Assembly: GCF_030409845.1 (NCBI RefSeq)
Contig: NZ_JAUFQQ010000003.1
Span: 1,922,001-1,986,000 of the forward strand
Length of the DNA stretch: 64,000 nt
Direction: 5' to 3'
Source: Flavobacterium branchiarum
GTDB taxonomy: Bacteria; Bacteroidota; Bacteroidia; Flavobacteriales; Flavobacteriaceae
Part shown: positions 9,109 through 17,886 of the stretch, piece by piece
Numbering within the stretch: the stretch's first letter is position 1
How the letters are laid out: each line of letters opens with the position of its first letter
The notes under the pieces: generated by a model
Database searches by the model: none
The model's input: the letters and a program-made list of their open reading frames with translations, nothing else
What the model was told of the DNA's origin: nothing
Program-made: the position numbers and the translations under genes

Positions 9109-10164
9109 ATGGAAGCAAAAAACATAAAAGCATTTGGTACAGAGGCTGCCGAAGCACCGTTAAAAACGTTAGATATAAAACGTAGAGCAGTAACTGCACA
9201 TGATGTAGAGATTGATATTTTATATTGTGGAATTTGTCATTCTGATTTGCACTCAGCAAGAAATGAATGGCATGGAACAACATATCCAATAGTTCCAGGG
9301 CATGAAATTGTTGGTCGCGTAACGAAAGTAGGAGATCATGTGAAAAATTTCAAAGTAGGTGATTTAGCAGGAGTAGGCTGTATGGTTGATTCTTGTAGAG
9401 AGTGTGAACATTGTAAAGAAGGATTGGAGCAATTTTGTGAGCCAGGAAGCACGTTGACATTTGACTCTCCTGATTCACATCTTGGAGGGCAAACTTTTGG
9501 AGGATATTCAGAGAGTATTGTTGTAGATGAAAGTTTTGTACTCCATATATCTGATAAATTAGATTTAGCCGGAGTTGCACCTTTACTTTGTGCTGGTATT
9601 ACTACTTATTCGCCATTAAAGCACTGGAAAGTAGGACCTGGGCAAAGAGTTGGTATTGTAGGTATTGGTGGTTTAGGACATATGGGAATTAAAATTGCAA
9701 AAGCAATGGGTGCTCATGTAGTTGTCTTTACAACTTCATTGTCAAAAACTGAAGATGCAAAACGTTTGGGGGCAGATGAAGTAGTTTTATCTACAGATGC
9801 TGAACAAATGGCTAAATATGCAAAGAGTTTACATTTTATATTAGATTGCGTATCGGCACAACATAATATCGATGCGTATTTGAGTTTACTTAGAGTAGAT
9901 GGAACACTTACATTGGTTGGTGCTCCTATGGATCCGCTTCCTGTAACATCATTTAGCTTAATTCTTGGCAGAAGAAGTTTCTCTGGTTCCCTAATTGGCG
10001 GAATTGCTGAAACTCAAGAAATGCTTGACTTTTGCGCTAAGCACAATATCGTTGCAGACATCGAATTGATTGGGGTAAACGATGTTAATGATGCTTACGA
10101 AAGATTATTAAAAGGGGATATAAAGTACCGCTTTGTAATAGATATGGCTTCGCTTAAAAACTAG
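9109..10164 (+). CDS. Zinc-dependent NAD(P) alcohol dehydrogenase / aldehyde reductase (YahK-type)
   Basis: A medium-chain zinc dehydrogenase of 351 residues, close to E. coli YahK and plant cinnamyl-alcohol dehydrogenases. It probably reduces aldehydes with NADPH. The catalytic zinc ligands are visible (GICHSDLH with Cys43, PGHEIVG with His65, and LLCAGITTYSP), as is the four-cysteine structural zinc site CRECEHCKEGLEQFC and the Rossmann motif GIGGLGHMG. It follows the AraC-cupin-cupin set in the same direction after a repeat-filled gap, so it may have its own promoter. A link to a hydroxynitrile lyase-like cupin, which would release or use an aldehyde, is suggestive but unproven. Confidence 0.93.
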   Translation: MEAKNIKAFGTEAAEAPLKTLDIKRRAVTAHDVEIDILYCGICHSDLHSARNEWHGTTYPIVPGHEIVGRVTKVGDHVKNFKVGDLAGVGCMVDSCRECEHCKEGLEQFCEPGSTLTFDSPDSHLGGQTFGGYSESIVVDESFVLHISDKLDLAGVAPLLCAGITTYSPLKHWKVGPGQRVGIVGIGGLGHMGIKIAKAMGAHVVVFTTSLSKTEDAKRLGADEVVLSTDAEQMAKYAKSLHFILDCVSAQHNIDAYLSLLRVDGTLTLVGAPMDPLPVTSFSLILGRRSFSGSLIGGIAETQEMLDFCAKHNIVADIELIGVNDVNDAYERLLKGDIKYRFVIDMASLKN

Positions 10165-10180
10165 GTTTTCTATAAACTAA

Positions 10181-10213
10181 AAAAAGGTGTTCATCTAATG
10201 AACACCTTATTTT
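10181..10213. terminator. Bidirectional terminator between convergent genes
   Basis: An 11-base stem (AAGGTGTTCAT with ATGAACACCTT) around a 3-base loop has A-rich sequence on the left and T-rich on the right. It separates the dehydrogenase from the convergent SAM hydrolase gene. Confidence 0.8.
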
Positions 10214-10230
10214 ATTTATGATAATGAGAA

Positions 10231-11118
10231 CTATTTGTTGATTAAAATACTCCAATTAGCACCGCTATAAATTTTATGTTTTTCTGAGAAACTACCTTGA
10301 TTTACTGCCAATGAAAAGTTTAAAAGACTATTAAAGTAACATACATCAGTACCAACTTCAACTTCTCCAAAAGTATGTACCAATTTTAATTTTCCATCAT
10401 ACACTTTTTTAGTTCCGTTAAAAATTTGAATTTTTACAAGATCTCCTGCTTTCAAATCTAAATTAGCAAATGTCTTTTTGTCAATATTAGTCCAAACATT
10501 TCCGTATTGAATATCTAAAATTGGTATTCCACCTTTGATAATACCTTTTTCAAAAACTGGTTTTTGGTATTCAATTTTTACCACTTCATTAGGTAATTTT
10601 GGTCCAACTTGATCAAATGTAATTGTTTTTGATGCTAAACGTGCACCTGTATAAGCGTACACATCACGACCGTGAAAAGTATATGATTCATTAGAGTTTT
10701 GACGACGATTTTTTACTTCATCGATTTCACGAATTTCCTGAATCCCTAATTGTTCTGCAACTAAAGTTAAAGTTCCATTATCAGGAGTCACAAAGTAATG
10801 TCCAGATTTTGTAAGTAAAACAACTGAATGTCTTGCTGTTCCAACTCCAGGATCACAAACCGAAACAAATACAGTTCCAGTAGGGTAATATTGTGCTGTT
10901 TGTGATAAACGATACGCTGCTTCCCAGATGTTAAATGCTGGAATTTCATGCGTTACATCAAATATTTTCAAATCGGTAGAAACACCTATTGCAACACCTT
11001 TCATTGCTGATACAGCTCCATCTTTCAAACCAAAATCAGATTGAAAAACTAGTACATTATTCTGAGAAAACCCATTAAAAGTAACAGCACACAAAAAAAG
11101 TAATAATCGTAATTTCAT
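10231..11118 (-). CDS. Exported SAM hydrolase (DUF62, SAM hydroxide adenosyltransferase family)
   Basis: A member of the DUF62 family, which splits S-adenosylmethionine with water into adenosine and methionine and includes the microbial chlorinase and fluorinase. The catalytic triad known for the hydrolases is intact: Asp89 and Arg96 (CDPGVGTAR) and His149 (TFHGRD). SDFG, DVTHEIP and TPDNG are also present, and length (295) is normal. Unlike cytoplasmic relatives it begins with a classical signal peptide (MKLRLLLFLCAVTFNGFSQ), so it should act in the periplasm. It is divergent from a TonB-dependent receptor gene, with about 200 bases between. The source of periplasmic substrate is unclear. 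Confidence 0.88.
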   Translation of the reverse strand: MKLRLLLFLCAVTFNGFSQNNVLVFQSDFGLKDGAVSAMKGVAIGVSTDLKIFDVTHEIPAFNIWEAAYRLSQTAQYYPTGTVFVSVCDPGVGTARHSVVLLTKSGHYFVTPDNGTLTLVAEQLGIQEIREIDEVKNRRQNSNESYTFHGRDVYAYTGARLASKTITFDQVGPKLPNEVVKIEYQKPVFEKGIIKGGIPILDIQYGNVWTNIDKKTFANLDLKAGDLVKIQIFNGTKKVYDGKLKLVHTFGEVEVGTDVCYFNSLLNFSLAVNQGSFSEKHKIYSGANWSILINK

Positions 11119-11317
11119 TTTTTTTATTTTATAAATTTTGACAAAGATATTTCATTAAAATCAGATTTTACGTTTTTTAGCGATTTAAACTCTACTTATC
11201 CAGTAAAGTTTAACTTTTAACAATTACATTTGTACTTTGTTAATCTTAACAAAAAATTTAACAAGCCTAGTTCATTTACTCAAATGAATAATTTACAACG
11301 CACTAAAATAACCAACA

Positions 11318-13972
11318 ATGAAAAAAAATTTAAAAGTCCTATTAACAGCAATTCTCACTTTATCGAGTACTTTGTTTTTTGCACAAAGTCAAGATATAAA
11401 AGGAACTATTACTAATGAAAACGGAAGTCCTCTAGAATTTGTTACCATTCTTATTAAGGGAACTAATATAAGTGCTACAAGTGATGCCTTGGGTAATTTT
11501 ACAGTAGCTTCTGTTGCAGTTAGCCCCACTTTTGTTATTTCATTATTTGGCTATCAAACTAAAGAGGTTCTTGTAAAAGGGCGTGTTATTGAGGTACAAC
11601 TTATTTTGGAGAACAACAGCCTTGACGAAATTGTTGTGGTAGGAAGTAGAAATCCTAAGAAAAGCAAACTAGAAACTGCTGTTCCTGTCGATGTTGTGAA
11701 TTTAGCTAAAATTAGAAATACAACTCCTCAAACAACTACAAATGATATTTTAACTTACTTGATCCCTTCTTTTAATTCAAGTCGTCAATCATCATCAGAT
11801 GGAACAGAGCATATTGATCCAGCTTCATTAAGAGGTTTAGGACCAGATCAGGTTTTAGTTTTAATTAACGGAAAAAGAAGACATACAACCTCGTTAGTAA
11901 ATTATCAGAATACAGTTGGAAATGGATCTGTAGGAACAGATTTAAGCGCTATTCCTGCTTCGGCAATTAAGCGTATTGAAGTTTTACGTGATGGAGCAGC
12001 CGCACAATATGGATCAGATGCAATTGCTGGAGTTATCAATTTAGTTTTAAAAGACAATGCTGGTTTAGAAGCCAATGTAACTTATGGTAGTACGTCTAGA
12101 GATGATGGACAGACCACAAATTTAAATTTGAATTACGGAGCTAAAATTGGAAATAAAGGTGGTTTTATCAACTTAACTGCTGAATTTAATAATCGTCAGA
12201 AAACGAACCGTTCACAAAATAACAACTTGATTATTTTTGATCAATCAGCTTATGACAATTATTTTGCATATGATTTTGCAGCAGATCCTGCTCAAGCACG
12301 TCAGATAGACGATAATTTATTAGCTCAAAATGGATTGAAACGGGATGATTTTAATTTCCAGATTGGAGATGCCAAAATTAAAAATGTCCAAGGTTTCTTT
12401 AATACATCAATTCCGTTAAACGATCAAATTGAGTTTTATGCTTCGGGCGGAATAAGCCATAGAAATGGTACTGGTTATGGATTTAGACGTTTGCCAAGTG
12501 AAACGGAGAATGTAGTGTTTTCTATTTTTCCATTCGGTTTCCAACCAGAATTAAACTCAGTTGTTACTGATCTTTCTTCTTCAGTAGGGTTTAAATTTAA
12601 ATTTGGAGAATGGAAATTAGATTTAAGCAATACAATCGGTGAGAACAAATTTGTTTATGATGTTTCTAATACCAATAACGTTTCTTTGGGAGCAAATAGT
12701 CCAACTGATTTTAAAGCTGGTAATCATTCTTTTTTACAAAACACTGTAAATGCTGATGTGTCAAGACTGTATAAAGACGTTTTTAATGGTCTGAATGTGG
12801 CTTTTGGAGGAGAATATCGTTTTGAAAAATATAAAATTGTTGCTGGTGAAGAAGCTTCTTATATTGATGGAGGATCGCAATCATTTCCAGGGTTTTCTCC
12901 TTTGAATGCAGTAAATGAAAATAGAAATAGCGTTGGTGTTTATGCAGATGTAGAAGCAGATATTACCGATAAATTATTAATTGGAGTTGCTGGTCGTTAT
13001 GAAGATTTTACAGATTTTGGAAATACTTTAAACGGAAAATTATCAGCTAGATATAAAATTTTAGACAACCTTTCTATTCGTGGAGCAATAAGCACAGGCT
13101 TTAGAGCACCATCATTACACCAGCAGTATTTTAACAACATTGCCACCGATGCTGTTGATGGGAAGATTTTAAATTCAGGTATTTTTAGAAATGATAGCGA
13201 TGTAGCTAAGCAACTTGGAATCCCGAAATTAAAAGAAGAGACTTCTAGAAATTATAGTTTTGGAGTTGTTTTTTCTCCAATTAAGAAATTAAACATTACA
13301 GCCGATTATTATCACATTAGAATTGATAACAGAATTATCTTAACTGGAAATTTAGGTAATGATGCTTTTGGAGAGCCAGTTCCTGAACTTCGTGATTTGT
13401 TTGCTGTTTATGGCGCTCAAACAGGACGTTTCTTTACAAATGCAATCAATACAACTACAAACGGACTTGATTTAGTTATTGATTATGATTTGAATGTAGG
13501 TGAAGGAAAAATGAATCTTTCGTTATTGTATAATTACAATGATAATAAAGTAGATAAGAATTTAAACAATGTTCCTGCTTTATTTCAAGGTCAAGATGAT
13601 GTTTATTATGGACCACAAGAAAGAAGTTTGATAGAAACAAATACTCCAAAGCACAAAGGAACTTTTGCAATAAATTATAGTTTAGCTAAATGGAACTTTT
13701 TATTAAGAAATACTTATTTTGGAGAAGTAATTCGTGATGGATTCCCGTTTGGAGGAATTCAAAAACACAACGGTAAAGTAGTTACTGATATGACTGTTGC
13801 TTATAAAATAACACCAAAAATTCAGGTTGCTTTTGGAGCTAATAACTTATTTGATGTTTTCCCAGATAGACAAATTTATGAAAACAGTTATTATGGAGTG
13901 TTTAAATATGCGCCTGTGCAAATGGGAACAACTGGAGCTTACTATTTTGGAAGAATGAGTTTTAGTTTGTAA
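11318..13972 (+). CDS. TonB-dependent outer-membrane receptor with carboxypeptidase-like regulatory domain
   Basis: An 884-residue active-transport barrel. It has a signal peptide ending FFAQ (about residue 23), a carboxypeptidase D regulatory-like domain (about 26-105: DIKGTITNENGSPLEFVTI), a plug domain with RGLGPDQVLVLINGKRRH and the classic DGAAAQYGSDAIAGVINLVL, then a 22-strand barrel that ends in an aromatic-rich strand (GRMSFSL). There is no SusD partner, so it is not a standard polysaccharide locus. The gene opposite is an exported SAM hydrolase. Substrate could be a siderophore, cobalamin or another ligand. ATG 11318 precedes the signal peptide directly. Confidence 0.93.
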   Translation: MKKNLKVLLTAILTLSSTLFFAQSQDIKGTITNENGSPLEFVTILIKGTNISATSDALGNFTVASVAVSPTFVISLFGYQTKEVLVKGRVIEVQLILENNSLDEIVVVGSRNPKKSKLETAVPVDVVNLAKIRNTTPQTTTNDILTYLIPSFNSSRQSSSDGTEHIDPASLRGLGPDQVLVLINGKRRHTTSLVNYQNTVGNGSVGTDLSAIPASAIKRIEVLRDGAAAQYGSDAIAGVINLVLKDNAGLEANVTYGSTSRDDGQTTNLNLNYGAKIGNKGGFINLTAEFNNRQKTNRSQNNNLIIFDQSAYDNYFAYDFAADPAQARQIDDNLLAQNGLKRDDFNFQIGDAKIKNVQGFFNTSIPLNDQIEFYASGGISHRNGTGYGFRRLPSETENVVFSIFPFGFQPELNSVVTDLSSSVGFKFKFGEWKLDLSNTIGENKFVYDVSNTNNVSLGANSPTDFKAGNHSFLQNTVNADVSRLYKDVFNGLNVAFGGEYRFEKYKIVAGEEASYIDGGSQSFPGFSPLNAVNENRNSVGVYADVEADITDKLLIGVAGRYEDFTDFGNTLNGKLSARYKILDNLSIRGAISTGFRAPSLHQQYFNNIATDAVDGKILNSGIFRNDSDVAKQLGIPKLKEETSRNYSFGVVFSPIKKLNITADYYHIRIDNRIILTGNLGNDAFGEPVPELRDLFAVYGAQTGRFFTNAINTTTNGLDLVIDYDLNVGEGKMNLSLLYNYNDNKVDKNLNNVPALFQGQDDVYYGPQERSLIETNTPKHKGTFAINYSLAKWNFLLRNTYFGEVIRDGFPFGGIQKHNGKVVTDMTVAYKITPKIQVAFGANNLFDVFPDRQIYENSYYGVFKYAPVQMGTTGAYYFGRMSFSL

Positions 13973-13982
13973 ATGTTGTTAG

Positions 13983-14056
13983 AGAATAAAGAATAAAGAA
14001 TAAAGAATAAAGAATAAAGAATAAAGAGTAAAGAGTAAAGAGTAAAGAGTAAAGAT
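13983..14056. repeat. Heptanucleotide tandem repeat (AATAAAG / AGTAAAG)
   Basis: Directly after the receptor stop there are about six copies of a 7-base unit AATAAAG followed by about four copies of AGTAAAG. The change of one base partway along suggests expansion of two variants. It lies outside coding sequence. Confidence 0.85.
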
Positions 14057-14059
14057 GTG

Positions 14060-14230
14060 AACTCAGATGCAAGATTGAAGATACAAGACTGTAAACTGGG
14101 ACTGTCCTTCGACTCCGCTCAGGATGACACTGCGACTGATTACTGTGACTGTAAACTGTAAACCGAGACTGAATACTGCGACTGTCCTTCGACTCTGCTT
14201 AGGATGACATTACGACTGTTCAACGTGATT
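14060..14230. repeat. Two copies of the CTTCGACTCCGCTCAG element
   Basis: Copies at 14102-14130 and 14182-14210 of the element CTGTCCTTCGACTCCGCTCA plus GGATGACAC, 80 bases apart, are embedded in runs of CTG/ACTG-type repeats. The second copy has diverged at a few positions. Confidence 0.75.
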
Positions 14231-14252
14231 GAATATTGATTATAATTTATTT

Positions 14253-14285
14253 AAAGTTGCAAGTATGTTCTTGCAACTTTTTTTG
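14253..14285 (+). terminator. Rho-independent terminator
   Basis: An 11-base stem (AAAGTTGCAAG with CTTGCAACTTT) with a 6-base loop and a run of T. It lies about 280 bases after the TonB receptor, beyond the repeats, and is the likely end of that transcript. Confidence 0.8.
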
Positions 14286-14348
14286 TTTTATAAGTTCTCA
14301 TTTTGAATTTTACTATGGAATTGTAAATAGGTAAAGAAGTTCTAATAA

Positions 14349-14792
14349 TACTATATATGTGTACTGCTGATTTTTCTCAAACCCATTTCTATAGAAAAAT
14401 TTGCTAAAGCAGTTTCAAAAGCTAAAGCTTATTTTTCTTGCAGAAGCTTAAAAAAAGAAAATAACTACCAAGACAAAGTACTTTTTTATCGGATAAATGG
14501 TCAAATAGAAACGACACTTTTAAAAAATATTGTTTACATTGAAAGTTTAGGTAACTACACAAAACTATTTATAAATAACGTAGATACTCCAATTATTATT
14601 TATGGATCGCTTTCTAGTATTGCTATAGAAATTGATAGTGTGAACTTTGTGCAAATACACCGATCATTTATTGTAAACAAACATGCTATACAAACACTAA
14701 CGTCAAAAACTTTGACAATGAGTAATTCCGAAGTTTTACCTATTGGAAGAAAATATCAAATTTTGATTGACAATTTAAATTTACTGCTTTAG
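14349..14792 (+). pseudogene. LytTR response regulator remnant (receiver domain lost)
   Basis: The frame is open from just after a TAA (14346) to a TAG (14790-14792), 147 codons without a usable early ATG. The translation begins YYICVLLIFLKPISIEKF, which matches the last strand of a receiver domain with its conserved Lys-Pro. A linker follows (AKAVSKAKAYF), then a full LytTR DNA-binding domain: LLKNIVYIESLGNYTKLF, VQIHRSFIVNKHAI, and LPIGRKYQ near the C-terminus. Nearly all of the receiver, with the phosphorylated aspartate, is absent, and no histidine kinase is adjacent. It reads as the 3' remnant of a LytTR-type response regulator gene. Confidence 0.8.
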
Positions 14793-15139
14793 AAAGCTTT
14801 TGTCTCCACTTTTGACTCTTATCTTATTTTGTTATTCTTATGTGCTGTTTTTTTTTTGCAGATATATACGATACTTTATATTGTAATTATAATGACTTTG
14901 TTTCTGTACAAGGATTATAATAATCATTATATTTATAGAACTATTTATTTTAAATTTTAATAATATACCAAACAATTTAGTACTTATTCTAAGCAGTAGA
15001 ATATTCAATTTTATCATCAATTTTAAACAGTATGTTTTATTAAGATTTAAGTAAATTAGATATTCTTATTTAAAGTGATAGTTTATGTGAATTATTACTA
15101 TAAAAAGTGAAATTTTTTAAACATTAAAAAGTATTTATT
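14793..15139. other. Intergenic stretch, no feature seen
   Basis: Very AT-rich DNA between the LytTR remnant and the MgtC gene. Both strands are broken by stops, apart from a low-complexity frame with no protein-like character. No hairpin or promoter was strong enough to call. Confidence 0.5.
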
Positions 15140-15562
15140 TTGGATATAACAGAGTTTTTGATACGCCTTGTAACAGCTACATTCGCAGGATTAATTATAG
15201 GTTTTGAAAGACAGTGGAATCATAAAGAAACGGGGCTAAAAACGAATATGCTGGTAGCAACAGGAGCCGCGGCATTTGTGTTGTTATCAATAAAAGTTGC
15301 AGGAACTGCTCCCAATATTGATGTAACTCGTATTACGGCACAAGTAGTAATGGGAGTTGGTTTTCTAGGGGCAGGAGTCATTTTTAGGGAAGGACCAAAT
15401 GTTCACGGATTAAACTCAGCTGCCACAATATGGTGCAGTGCGGCAATAGGCTGTATTGCTGCTTCTGGTTATTTTATAGAAGCTCTGATATGTACATTTT
15501 TAGTTATTATAGTTAATACTGCTATCGAACCTATAGATAGATGGTTAAGGAATAGGAAATAA
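15140..15562 (+). CDS. MgtC/SapB-family membrane protein, short form
   Basis: A small integral membrane protein of 140 residues with about four to five helices and the family signature: GLIIGFERQW, KTNMLVATGAAAFVL, MGVGFLGAGVIF, LNSAATIWCSAAIG. It lacks the C-terminal soluble domain of full-length MgtC (about 230 residues), so it is the SapB-like membrane core only. Family members are linked to magnesium limitation and ATP synthase inhibition in pathogens, but the role in free-living flavobacteria is not established. The start is a TTG at 15140 (TTGGATATAACAG). No neighbouring gene is an obvious partner. Confidence 0.88.
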   Translation: MDITEFLIRLVTATFAGLIIGFERQWNHKETGLKTNMLVATGAAAFVLLSIKVAGTAPNIDVTRITAQVVMGVGFLGAGVIFREGPNVHGLNSAATIWCSAAIGCIAASGYFIEALICTFLVIIVNTAIEPIDRWLRNRK

Positions 15563-15569
15563 AAAGTCT

Positions 15570-15700
15570 CAGTTTTCAGTCACAGTAAAAATAGTTTAGC
15601 AGTCGCAGTTTACGTTTGAATGCTGAATACTGTTGCTGTTCTTCAACTTCGCTCAAAACGACACTGGATTGTAAACTGAGTATTGTAAATTTAAGACTGG
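15570..15700. repeat. Intergenic repeats with a diverged CTTCAACTTCGCTCA element
   Basis: After the MgtC gene there are TCAGTTTTCAGTC and GTAAACTGAG-type strings, and a diverged copy of the shared element at 15636-15664 (CTGTTCTTCAACTTCGCTCA). Confidence 0.6.
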
Positions 15701-15908
15701 AATTTAATAATATAACCTCAATATATTATCAAAATGGTATGTGTTTTTATTGTTTTGGTATTAAATAGAGCATATGCTTTATTTAGCTTTGGAATGATAA
15801 AGATCTATTAAATGATTTATTTAGATAATAGTATCTTTACTATTTATAATAAGTGTTTTATATTTTTTGAGATATAAACTAAGAGCATTAAAATTAATAA
15901 ATAACGAA

Positions 15909-15980
15909 TTGAAAACGATAAAATTTAATAAATCTGCGTGTGGTGTTGATGTGCTTCTTAATGTATTGCATGGAGATTAG
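15909..15980 (+). other. In-frame N-terminal coding remnant ending in TAG, upstream of the AraC frame
   Basis: From TTG 15909 the frame reads LKTIKFNKSACGVDVLLNVL, then HGD, then TAG (15978-15980), directly followed by GTG 15981 in the same frame. The segment looks like the N-terminus of this AraC subfamily, and the downstream frame continues it smoothly (VKENYLDTAIYNTDFFEI). One changed base, for example GAG to TAG, would join the two. So the gene carries either a nonsense mutation or a re-initiation point. Confidence 0.6.
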
Positions 15981-16778
15981 GTGAAAGAAAATTATTTAGA
16001 TACTGCTATTTATAATACTGATTTTTTTGAAATCTTACTTTTTAAGAAAGCTAAAGGAACATTGATTTTGAATCAACGAAAAATAAATATTACTGACAAT
16101 ACGATTGTTTTTATTTCGCCATTTCAAAAAAGACAATGGCACTTAGACGCCGAGGAATTAGATTTTACGATATTGGTATTTCAAGAAGATTTTTTGAATG
16201 ATTTTTTTTCGGATAAACTTTTTACCTATCGTTTGTTGTATTTTTATCAGCTTAATTACCCATTAGATATTAAATTAAGTTCAGAAGATCTTCAGAAGTT
16301 TTGTAATTTACTTACTGAAATTAAGTTTGAACTTCTAGATAGTAAACCCGATAGTATTCATATAATTCGTTCACTTATTTATTATGTTTTACAGAAATTC
16401 AATAGGGAATATGCTAATAAATATAATCTTTCCCTTGACAGACCTGAGAATAATTATGCTTATCAGTTTAAGCAATTATTAGAATTACACATTAGAGAAA
16501 AACAGCGAATAGAAGATTATGTTCATTTGTTAGGAGTGAGCAGGATAACTATAAATACAGCTGTAAAAAAGCAGTTTAATGTTACTGCAACACATCTTTT
16601 GAAACAACGACTTCTTTTTGAAATAAAAAACGACCTTATACATTCTGGTAAAACCGCGACTGAGATAGCGTATGACCTTCATTTTTCAGAGCCCAACCAT
16701 ATGATCCGTTTTTTTAAGTCACAAACAGGAATGACGACTAGTCAATTCTTATCAGATTATCAAAATGGTATGTTTTGA
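15981..16778 (+). CDS. AraC-family regulator, 5' end interrupted by an in-frame stop
   Basis: An AraC-type regulator. The visible frame starts at GTG 15981 and encodes 265 residues: an N-terminal cupin-like sensor (NITDNTIVFISPFQKRQW) and a C-terminal double helix-turn-helix (about 170-262: RIEDYVHLLGVSRITIN and ATEIAYDLHFSEPNHMIRFF). The GTG comes immediately after a TAG, and 23 plausible N-terminal codons precede that stop in the same frame. The protein is therefore either slightly shortened or the gene is inactive. It precedes an exported metallo-hydrolase gene by 109 bases and may have controlled it. Confidence 0.8.
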   Translation: MKENYLDTAIYNTDFFEILLFKKAKGTLILNQRKINITDNTIVFISPFQKRQWHLDAEELDFTILVFQEDFLNDFFSDKLFTYRLLYFYQLNYPLDIKLSSEDLQKFCNLLTEIKFELLDSKPDSIHIIRSLIYYVLQKFNREYANKYNLSLDRPENNYAYQFKQLLELHIREKQRIEDYVHLLGVSRITINTAVKKQFNVTATHLLKQRLLFEIKNDLIHSGKTATEIAYDLHFSEPNHMIRFFKSQTGMTTSQFLSDYQNGMF

Positions 16779-16887
16779 TAATTGATTGGTAGCTTCTTAG
16801 GATAGTAAACTATATAAATTTGCATTATAATTTATTTCTATTTCATCTCAGGTATGGGATAGAGAAATAGATACTAATCTAAATAAA

Positions 16888-17748
16888 ATGGATATGAAAA
16901 AAATGTTTTTAGGTATTGTGTTAAGTTTAATTGTAGTCGCTTCTTATGGACAAGATGCAACTAATAATAAATCAAGTATTCAATTAATTAGAAATGCTAC
17001 TTTGGTATTTAATTATGCTGGTAAACAATTTCTTATTGATCCTATGTTGGCTCCAAAGGGGGCATACCCAGGTTTTGAAGGAACGGCTAATTGGCATTTA
17101 CGCAATCCACTAGTAGAACTTCCAGTTCCAGCAGAAAGTCTTCTTAATCCAGATGCAATTATTGTTTCGCATTTGCATCCAGATCATTGGGATGAGGCGG
17201 CTATAAAGATGCTTCCAAAAGACAAACCTGTTTATGCTCAAAATAAGCAGGATGCAGTGGCAATTGAGTCTGCTGGATTTAAAGATGTTCGCGTTTTATC
17301 TGATAAATCACATTTTGAAAATATTAAATTTCAAAAAACGGAAGCACAACATGGATCTGATGAATTATATGCTAATCCTCAGATGGCCGCTATATTAGGA
17401 GAAGCGTCAGGTTTTTTCTTTAAAGAAAAAGGGCAGAAGTCTGTTTATTTTGTGGGAGATGCTGTCTGGACAAATTCTTTTGAGTCTAATCTGAAAAGAT
17501 TAAATCCTGATGTTGTTGTTTTGAACACTGGCTTTGCTCAAGTCAATGGTTTTGGAGCAATTATTATGGGGAAAGAAGATGTAGCCAGAGTAAACAAGAT
17601 CTTACCAAAGGCTACAATAATTGCTGTACATATGGAGGCAATTAACCATTGTGTTCTTAGTCGTAAAGAACTAGCTGAGTATGTAAAGAGCAACGGAATT
17701 TCTGACAAAGTGATTATTCCAGTAGACGGGCAGCTTATTAAACTTTAA
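16888..17748 (+). CDS. Exported metallo-beta-lactamase-fold hydrolase
   Basis: A secreted or periplasmic metallohydrolase. The signal peptide MKKMFLGIVLSLIVVASYGQ is followed by an MBL-fold domain with the zinc motif SHLHPDHWD, a second histidine near AQHGSD, an aspartate at VGDAVW, and a final VHMEAINHC. It belongs to the UlaG-like/RomA-type group rather than to true beta-lactamases; the substrate is unknown. ATG 16888 or the in-frame ATG 16894 could start it, the second giving a tighter signal peptide. The AraC frame upstream, in the same direction, is a candidate regulator. Confidence 0.87.
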   Translation: MDMKKMFLGIVLSLIVVASYGQDATNNKSSIQLIRNATLVFNYAGKQFLIDPMLAPKGAYPGFEGTANWHLRNPLVELPVPAESLLNPDAIIVSHLHPDHWDEAAIKMLPKDKPVYAQNKQDAVAIESAGFKDVRVLSDKSHFENIKFQKTEAQHGSDELYANPQMAAILGEASGFFFKEKGQKSVYFVGDAVWTNSFESNLKRLNPDVVVLNTGFAQVNGFGAIIMGKEDVARVNKILPKATIIAVHMEAINHCVLSRKELAEYVKSNGISDKVIIPVDGQLIKL

Positions 17749-17790
17749 TATTAAAGACTAAGGTTAGATTAATGTCAGCAAAGTACAACC

Positions 17791-17821
17791 AAAAACCACT
17801 TCGAACGAAGTGGTTTTTTTA
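17791..17821 (+). terminator. Rho-independent terminator
   Basis: An 11-base stem (AAACCACTTCG with CGAAGTGGTTT), 2-base loop and a T-run, 43 bases after the MBL-fold gene. Confidence 0.88.
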
Positions 17822-17886
17822 TGCAAAAAGAAATGCTAGTTTTAGCTTTAAAAAAATCTTGAAATATTCTTAAAATTGGCAATATT

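Noticed and set aside
11230..11415. A 61-codon plus-strand ORF overlapping the TonB receptor start
   Set aside because: It overlaps the signal peptide coding region in another frame and has no protein-like pattern.
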